Positions 59,239 through 64,000 of a DNA stretch of 64,000 nucleotides are shown piece by piece. The translations under genes and the position numbers were made by a program. The notes beneath the pieces are model-generated. The model was given only the letters and a program-made list of their open reading frames with translations. It was not told the DNA's origin and did no database searches. The stretch's first letter is position 1; each line of letters begins with the position of its first letter. The stretch is from Arthrobacter sp. HY1533. GTDB taxonomy: Bacteria; Actinomycetota; Actinomycetes; Actinomycetales; Micrococcaceae. The DNA is taken from assembly GCF_027568515.1 (NCBI RefSeq), contig NZ_JANKZF010000019.1, positions 1-64,000 of the forward strand, read 5' to 3'.

Positions 59239-59526
59239 ATGAATTTCGCGCCCGTAGACCCCGGAATCGTACCCAACGGCAATTTCCCGTTTCTGGACTC
59301 GCTCAAGCAGATTGGTGGAGGAATCCTGGTCGGTGCCTTCATCATCATCGCCATTGTCGCGATCATTGGTGCCGCCATGCTGTTGGCCGGCAAACTCAGC
59401 CAATCATCCAGACTCGCCTCCGGCGGTGGGATGATCCTGCTGTGGACCGGCCCCATCGCCGCAATCCTAGGCGGAATCAACGGCTACATCCTGTGGTCAC
59501 AAACCGCCTTCCACCTCGGGTTCTGA
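59239..59526 (+). CDS. Small integral membrane subunit (DUF6112-like)
   Basis: The 95-residue protein has two hydrophobic helices (about 24-52 and 60-85), preceded by a short N-terminus with NFAPVDPGIVPNG. Size, topology and position match the DUF6112/TrbC-like pilin-sized subunits found next to VirB6-like genes in actinobacterial ICEs. GGAG lies nine bases ahead of the ATG; a GTG or ATG further up is in frame. The TrbL-like gene follows after nine nt. Confidence 0.75.
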   Translation: MNFAPVDPGIVPNGNFPFLDSLKQIGGGILVGAFIIIAIVAIIGAAMLLAGKLSQSSRLASGGGMILLWTGPIAAILGGINGYILWSQTAFHLGF

Positions 59527-59535
59527 GCCTCCGCC

Positions 59536-60981
59536 ATGCAACCGCTGGAATGCACCTTCGGGGGATGGTGGCCCCTGGGGTGCGGCGTACTGTCGGCGGC
59601 CACGGACACGGTCACCTCGAGCATCGGCGGCTTCTTTGCCGGAGTCTTGGAGAGCATCGCCTCTTGGTTGTGGTCTTTCATCTCCGGCGCGTTCGGTGTC
59701 TCGGATGTCGATGATTCCCAGTGGACGGCGGTCCAGGGATTGACGAGCTGGTGGATTGTCGTCATGATGACACCTTTGGTGGCCGTCATGATTCTCCAAC
59801 TAATCTCGGGCCTGATCGCGCAACAACCCCGCCGGATTTGGCGGGCACTGATCGGCGGATTTGTGGCCGTGCCCATCGTCGGCGGTGCCGTGTATCTCAT
59901 GCAGGCTCTGACCCATGTCAGCGACAGCGCCTCAGCGGCCCTGTTGGACACCATGGGACCAGACCCCTATGTGGTCTTCATGCGACTCTTTGGATTTCAA
60001 CGAGGCCCAGCGGGGTCCGGTCAAGCGTGGATCATGAACCCGATGGGAGGCCAGCCCTCAACCACGACCGAGATCACCGGTACCATCGTGATCACTGTCT
60101 TGGCAACTCTGATTGTGTGGGTGCTGGCGTTCATCCTGATGTGTTCGATGATCTTCCGCTCTTTCGCCTTGATCGTGCTGGCAGCGGTTGCCCCGGTGGC
60201 CCTGATGTTGATGCCGTGGGAGAAGACAAAGTCCTGGGCAGGGCGGTGGTGCGAGCTCGTCGTTGCATTACTGCTCGCGAAACCGTTGGCCGCGACTGTT
60301 CTGGCTGTGGCCGTGAAACTGTACGCGAATTCCACCTCTTTTGCCGGGATGGCTGCCGGTGCCGTGGGTATGACGCTGGCCTGTGCGGCACCGCTGATGG
60401 CTCTGAAACTTGTCGGGTTCGCCGGTGGAGAACTGGCGGCAGCCGCCCAAACGGCCGGTGGAGGCCACCTTACCCACACGGGGGCCAGCTTTGCGGGGCG
60501 ACAGCTGGGGCAACAGCTCCGTGGACACCACAAGCTCACAACGGGTAGCAGTTTGAAAAGTCCAAAGGTAGTGGAGTCAAGTGCGAAGCCGGAGACGCTT
60601 CCCGTCAGAAAGCCTGCTGCGTCTGGGGCGACATCCTCGCCCGATAAACCCAAGATTCAACAACAACGCCCGCAGGCGCCAACAACTCAGTCTGCTGCCA
60701 CCTCGGCTCCGGGTCAGGCATCGACAACCCCGACTAGAAAGCAGTCAACAGGCCAGCCGCGCGCGCCCCAGCCGCCACCGCCGGGGAAACCCACCCCGAC
60801 AGTGCAGAGCACTGTGACAACACCGCCCTCGGCTAGCCCCGGCGTGCCGCGCCCAGGAGCTGAGACATCGAGTTCTGGCACCGCACGCCCAGGTTCACCG
60901 TCCGGGCCGAAGCCGCGGCCACCGGCGTCCCCGCCATACAACCCACCCATCAGACCGCCCCACACTGGAGAGTCATCATGA
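59536..60981 (+). CDS. VirB6/TrbL-like channel protein
   Basis: The 481-residue protein has about eight transmembrane helices in its first 320 residues (WWIVVMMTPLVAVMILQLI, IVITVLATLIVWVLAFIL and others), the polytopic pattern of VirB6/TrbL inner-membrane channels. About 150 C-terminal residues are Pro/Ser/Thr-rich and disordered. It sits between the DUF6112-like gene and the SCO6880 gene, whose start overlaps its stop (ATGA). Confidence 0.82.
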   Translation: MQPLECTFGGWWPLGCGVLSAATDTVTSSIGGFFAGVLESIASWLWSFISGAFGVSDVDDSQWTAVQGLTSWWIVVMMTPLVAVMILQLISGLIAQQPRRIWRALIGGFVAVPIVGGAVYLMQALTHVSDSASAALLDTMGPDPYVVFMRLFGFQRGPAGSGQAWIMNPMGGQPSTTTEITGTIVITVLATLIVWVLAFILMCSMIFRSFALIVLAAVAPVALMLMPWEKTKSWAGRWCELVVALLLAKPLAATVLAVAVKLYANSTSFAGMAAGAVGMTLACAAPLMALKLVGFAGGELAAAAQTAGGGHLTHTGASFAGRQLGQQLRGHHKLTTGSSLKSPKVVESSAKPETLPVRKPAASGATSSPDKPKIQQQRPQAPTTQSAATSAPGQASTTPTRKQSTGQPRAPQPPPPGKPTPTVQSTVTTPPSASPGVPRPGAETSSSGTARPGSPSGPKPRPPASPPYNPPIRPPHTGESS

Positions 60982-62450
60982 CTGAAGACAGTAACGTCTT
61001 GCAAGCGGTGAGTTTTCCCCGGCACGAACGCCGCGGCATCATCTTGGGGTTGCAGTGGTACCAACTTGCTCTCGCCGGAGGCGGAATCCTGATTGCAGGG
61101 GTGTCCTCGGCCATTGGCGGCCCTGCCGGATTCCTGGGTTCCAGCCCGGCCTGGATCTTCCTGTTGCTCTTCGGTGTCCTGCAATATGCGCGAACGCCGT
61201 ATCCCCTCTGGGCGCTGACCCTGACCCGATTTCTACTCCGGAAGTTGACCGGGCAAACCGCCTACTTCCTGCCCACCGAGGACCCCGTACCGGTCGGTAC
61301 TCTGGTTCTTCCCGGCGGGCTCGCGTCCTTGGTCATTCATCGAACTGTCTACGGTGAGTGCTTTGTCGTGGATGCCCAGGCCCATGAGGCCTTCGCAGTG
61401 CTGCGCTGCCGGGCCGGCGCTTTTGCCCTGCTCGACGATGACGACAAGGCCTACGCCGTCCAAGGCTGGTCCCGGGTGCAGGCCGCCCTGGCCAAACGGC
61501 CCGTCGTGGCCAGGATTGCCATCCAGGACCACACCGTCCAGTTCCCGGCCACAGCCCTCCACGACTATTACGACCAGCAAGTGACCTCCCGTGGCGGGGA
61601 GACACCTGTTTCGGACTGGGGTGACAGCTCCTACAAGGACCTCATCGCCGCAGCCGGGACAGCATCAAGCCATGACATTCTCCTGACACTGGTGCTGAAC
61701 ACCGCCAAGGCCAGGCGCCGGATCCATGACGCCGGCGGCGGCGCCCTCGGGCTGGAACACACGCTCCGCTCAGAAATCCATGCCCTGCGCACCGGGCTCA
61801 AAACCCACGGGGTGATCGTGGAGGAATGGCTCGGAGACAGGAGCTTCGCCGCGGTCCTGCGCGGGGCGTTTGACCCCGAATCGGTCATGCGCATCTCCCA
61901 ACGTTCTGGGGACTTCAAGGGAGTCGACCCGAGTCAAGGCGGCCCCACGGCGTTGGAGGAACACTGGTCCTACATTCGCACCGACAGCGGCTTCCACCAA
62001 ACCTTCTGGATCGCGGAATGGCCCCGCCAAAAAGTCTTCCCAGGCTTCCTGCACCCTCTGGTATACGTCGGCGGCTTCCGCCACACCGTCACCCAGGTCA
62101 TCAAGGCCATCCCCACCGACCAGGCGCTGAAGGACATCCGCTCTGCCCAGGAAGCCCACGAAACCAGGCGCCGGATCAACACAAAGTTTGACCGCCCCAC
62201 CACACGTGAACAACGCGCCGAGGAAGATGAAGTCCAACAGCGCGAGGAAGAAATCGTCGCAGGCCACGGTGACGTCCGCCCCGCCGCGTACATCACCATC
62301 ACCGGTGGCACGCTGGAAGAACTCTCCAGCCACCGCCAGGAACTCGAATCAGCAGCCGCCAGCGCCTTCGTCGACCTGAGACTCCTCGTAGGCGAGCAAT
62401 GGCCGGCCTTCATCGCCGGGGGACTGCCCCTGGGAAGAGGACTGAAATGA
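60978..62450 (+). CDS. SCO6880-family protein (PrgI/VirB3-like N-terminus, VirB4 N-terminal half)
   Basis: The 490-residue protein has two transmembrane helices near the N-terminus (about 24-45 and 52-68), the PrgI/VirB3 module, and then a long soluble part that resembles the N-terminal half of VirB4 ATPases, without Walker motifs. It is the partner of the ATPase coded next, from which it is separated by an ATGA overlap. The split VirB4 arrangement is known from actinobacterial conjugation systems. Confidence 0.85.
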   Translation: MTEDSNVLQAVSFPRHERRGIILGLQWYQLALAGGGILIAGVSSAIGGPAGFLGSSPAWIFLLLFGVLQYARTPYPLWALTLTRFLLRKLTGQTAYFLPTEDPVPVGTLVLPGGLASLVIHRTVYGECFVVDAQAHEAFAVLRCRAGAFALLDDDDKAYAVQGWSRVQAALAKRPVVARIAIQDHTVQFPATALHDYYDQQVTSRGGETPVSDWGDSSYKDLIAAAGTASSHDILLTLVLNTAKARRRIHDAGGGALGLEHTLRSEIHALRTGLKTHGVIVEEWLGDRSFAAVLRGAFDPESVMRISQRSGDFKGVDPSQGGPTALEEHWSYIRTDSGFHQTFWIAEWPRQKVFPGFLHPLVYVGGFRHTVTQVIKAIPTDQALKDIRSAQEAHETRRRINTKFDRPTTREQRAEEDEVQQREEEIVAGHGDVRPAAYITITGGTLEELSSHRQELESAAASAFVDLRLLVGEQWPAFIAGGLPLGRGLK

Positions 62451-63907
62451 AGACCACCCAGCAATCCGTCACCTTCATTCCCAGCAATGAGTCCCGTAGC
62501 GCCAGGCGGCAACGCCGGGCGCTGCAGGGCCAAGCCGTCGCCGGTCAGCAGGAACCCTTCTGGAAGAAGCTGGGACTGTTGGTCGGCGACGAGGAAGGAC
62601 CAGCCGCCGCGCAACATCTGCAGCCATTCGGTCCTCATTCCCTCAAGGGCCCGCACCGGCTGCACCCGGCTCCTCACCGCGCCTCGACCATGACCTTCGC
62701 CGCCGCGTATCCCTTCATCACTGAATCCGGGCTCGGCCACGAAGGCACCTACATCGGCAGCGATGTTTTCGGCTCCGGCGCCTTCTCCTACGATCCCTGG
62801 GTGCTGTACGAGAAGGGCGTTATCAGCGGCCCCTCCATCGTGATCATTGGCACCGTGGGGACAGGGAAGTCCATGTGCGCGAAGTCCCTCGTAGCCCGCT
62901 CCATCACCCTGGGCCGCAAAGCCGCCGTCGCCTCCGATCCCAAAGGGGAATGGGTTCCCGTGGCGAAAGCTGTGGGTGGCAAGGTCATCTCCGTGGGTCC
63001 GGGGCGGCCCACTAGGGTCAACCCTCTCGACGCTGGTCCCCGATCCCGGGACCTATCGAACGCGCAATGGCAGGCCGTGGTCCGGCAACGACGCCGACAG
63101 CTGCTCGTCGCCCTCGTATCCCTGATGAGACAGGGGGTTCCGATGCTTCCGGTCGAACACACGGCCTTGGACATGGCATTGACCGAGGCCGTTGCCGCCA
63201 ACGAGACCCCGACACTGCCCATGGTCCTGGAATACCTGCTCAACCCCTCGAAGGAGACCCGGGAACTCGTCGGCCCCGACGGTGGCCGGGCCGTCGCTCA
63301 TTCCCTGCGGCGCACCGTGTCAGGGGACCTGGAGGGCATGTTTGATGCACCCTCTACAGTCTCCTTTGACGCTGACGCGCCGATGATGGTCATGGACACC
63401 TCAGCGCTGATCGGGGCCTCGGAACAGGCGCTCTCCCTCGCCGCGGCCTGCGGGGCGACCTGGTTGGAAGCGGCCATCACCAACCCCGACGGTGGCAAGC
63501 GCATCGTGGTCTACGACGAGGGATGGCGCATGCTGGCTGACCCGTACATGCTGGTCAAAATGAGCGAACAGTGGCGGCTCGCCCGTACCTACGGCATCTC
63601 CAATCTGCTGATCATGCACAAAGTTGCAGACCTGAATGAGATTGGCGACAGCACCAGCGGCCACCGCCAAAAAGCCCTCGGGCTACTGACCGAGGCGGAC
63701 ACCCGGATAATTTACCGGCAAAAGCACGACTCCATGCGGCTGACCAAGGACGCCCTCGGCCTCACCGAGGCCGAATGCGGCCAGGTTGAAGAACTGCCCA
63801 AGGGGGTCGGTCTGTGGAAGGTCGGCAACCGTTCCTTCATCGTCGCCAACCAAGTCACCAGCGATGAACTCACCGTCTTCAGCACCGATCACAGGATGAT
63901 GCCATGA
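62447..63907 (+). CDS. VirB4-type conjugation ATPase (ATP-binding half)
   Basis: The 486-residue ATPase drives pilus or channel assembly. Walker A is GTVGTGKS (135-142) and Walker B is IVVYDEGWR (Asp357, Glu358). NLLIMHKVADLNEIGDSTSG (about 384-403) is the sensor region. The ATG at 62447 overlaps the preceding TGA. The next gene's ATG overlaps its TGA by four bases, keeping the coupling chain. Confidence 0.9.
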   Translation: MKTTQQSVTFIPSNESRSARRQRRALQGQAVAGQQEPFWKKLGLLVGDEEGPAAAQHLQPFGPHSLKGPHRLHPAPHRASTMTFAAAYPFITESGLGHEGTYIGSDVFGSGAFSYDPWVLYEKGVISGPSIVIIGTVGTGKSMCAKSLVARSITLGRKAAVASDPKGEWVPVAKAVGGKVISVGPGRPTRVNPLDAGPRSRDLSNAQWQAVVRQRRRQLLVALVSLMRQGVPMLPVEHTALDMALTEAVAANETPTLPMVLEYLLNPSKETRELVGPDGGRAVAHSLRRTVSGDLEGMFDAPSTVSFDADAPMMVMDTSALIGASEQALSLAAACGATWLEAAITNPDGGKRIVVYDEGWRMLADPYMLVKMSEQWRLARTYGISNLLIMHKVADLNEIGDSTSGHRQKALGLLTEADTRIIYRQKHDSMRLTKDALGLTEAECGQVEELPKGVGLWKVGNRSFIVANQVTSDELTVFSTDHRMMP

Positions 63908-64000
63908 GCATCGTGCACGCAGACTCCACACCGCTGATCACCGTCGGCCTGCTGTCCGTTGCAGGGTATGTCGGATTCAGCGCACTAACCGCGGCAGCCG
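63904..64000 (+). CDS. Start of a downstream membrane gene, cut by the window end
   Basis: The frame begins at ATG 63904 (ATGA overlap with the VirB4-type gene) and stays open to the window end, 32 codons. The N-terminus turns hydrophobic after about ten residues (LITVGLLSVAGYVGFSALTA), consistent with the anchor helix of a TraD/VirD4-type coupling protein, which often follows VirB4 in these operons. The identity is inferred. Confidence 0.6.
   Translation, partial: MSIVHADSTPLITVGLLSVAGYVGFSALTAAA

Larger units (their letters stand above)
53157..64000. mobile_element. Integrative and conjugative element, left (integration/control/T4SS) part
   Basis: The block carries tyrosine integrase and excisionase, regulators, a sigma-like activator and a consecutive type IV secretion operon in the order typical of actinobacterial ICEs. 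The right end, relaxase or FtsK-type translocase and att sites lie outside the window. The left edge is not sharp: the 43.6-53.2 kb island may be cargo of the same element or a neighbour. Confidence 0.75.

Noticed and set aside
1-64000. CRISPR array search
   Set aside because: No run of regularly spaced 20-40-nt direct repeats was seen, nor cas genes.

Overview
The window comes from a high-GC Gram-positive chromosome. Codon use is G/C-ended, GTG and TTG starts are common, and there is an actinobacterial class A RNase P RNA. The gene set (mannosyltransferases of the GT87 and MptB types, DUF3817, MpaB-like DUF2236, an oligoribonuclease next to tRNA-His) fits the Micrococcaceae, most likely an Arthrobacter-like soil organism. 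The genus is inference; no 16S gene is present.

Region 1 (about 1-43.6 kb) is chromosomal backbone. It holds cysteine biosynthesis (serine acetyltransferase and cysteine synthase), msrA, a Nif3-like protein with a coiled-coil partner, yaaA, a long GAPDH-like dehydrogenase, rnpB, prfC, a sugar transporter, def, tRNA-His, orn, two divergent lipid-linked glycosyltransferases, an AlkD-like glycosylase and glutamate decarboxylase. After 20 kb come many small independent units: regulator-enzyme pairs (ArsR/AHSA1, TetR/FAD monooxygenase), a ClC channel, a Kef-type antiporter, SDR and NmrA reductases, two DHFR-fold proteins, a luciferase-like monooxygenase, a PheS-like ligase, a penicillin-binding-type lipoprotein and a membrane oxidoreductase. 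Three regulatory stretches stand out. One is an IdeR/DtxR iron box over a promoter with a 24-codon leader ORF. The second is a structured leader whose 23-codon ORF ends inside the anti-Shine-Dalgarno strand of the PheS-like ligase gene. The third is a TetR operator whose half-site recurs at another oxidoreductase promoter.

Region 2 (about 43.6-53.3 kb) is an AT-richer, gene-poor accessory island. It has degenerate DNA with a tRNA-like T-arm, an IS3 orfA remnant and several unrecognised genes. Two parts look like defence functions: a 598-residue protein with a putative PD-(D/E)XK/DUF4365-like core, and a tight two-gene operon (50828-53156) pairing a DGQHR/ParB/DUF262-like protein with a protein carrying a HEPN RX4H ribonuclease motif. 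That operon is the best candidate here for an undescribed system.

Region 3 (53.3 kb to the window end) is the control and conjugation half of an actinobacterial integrative and conjugative element. Overlapping xis-int genes read leftward. Next come an XRE-like regulator, a winged-helix regulator convergent with it, a control region with a perfect DnaA box and TTGACA repeats, and a sigma-like activator. A tightly coupled type IV secretion operon follows: a membrane-anchored surface protein, a NlpC/P60 hydrolase, a small membrane subunit, a VirB6/TrbL-like channel, an SCO6880-like protein, a VirB4-type ATPase and the start of a further membrane protein. The element runs off the right end, so its other end, relaxase or FtsK-type translocase and second att site cannot be seen.
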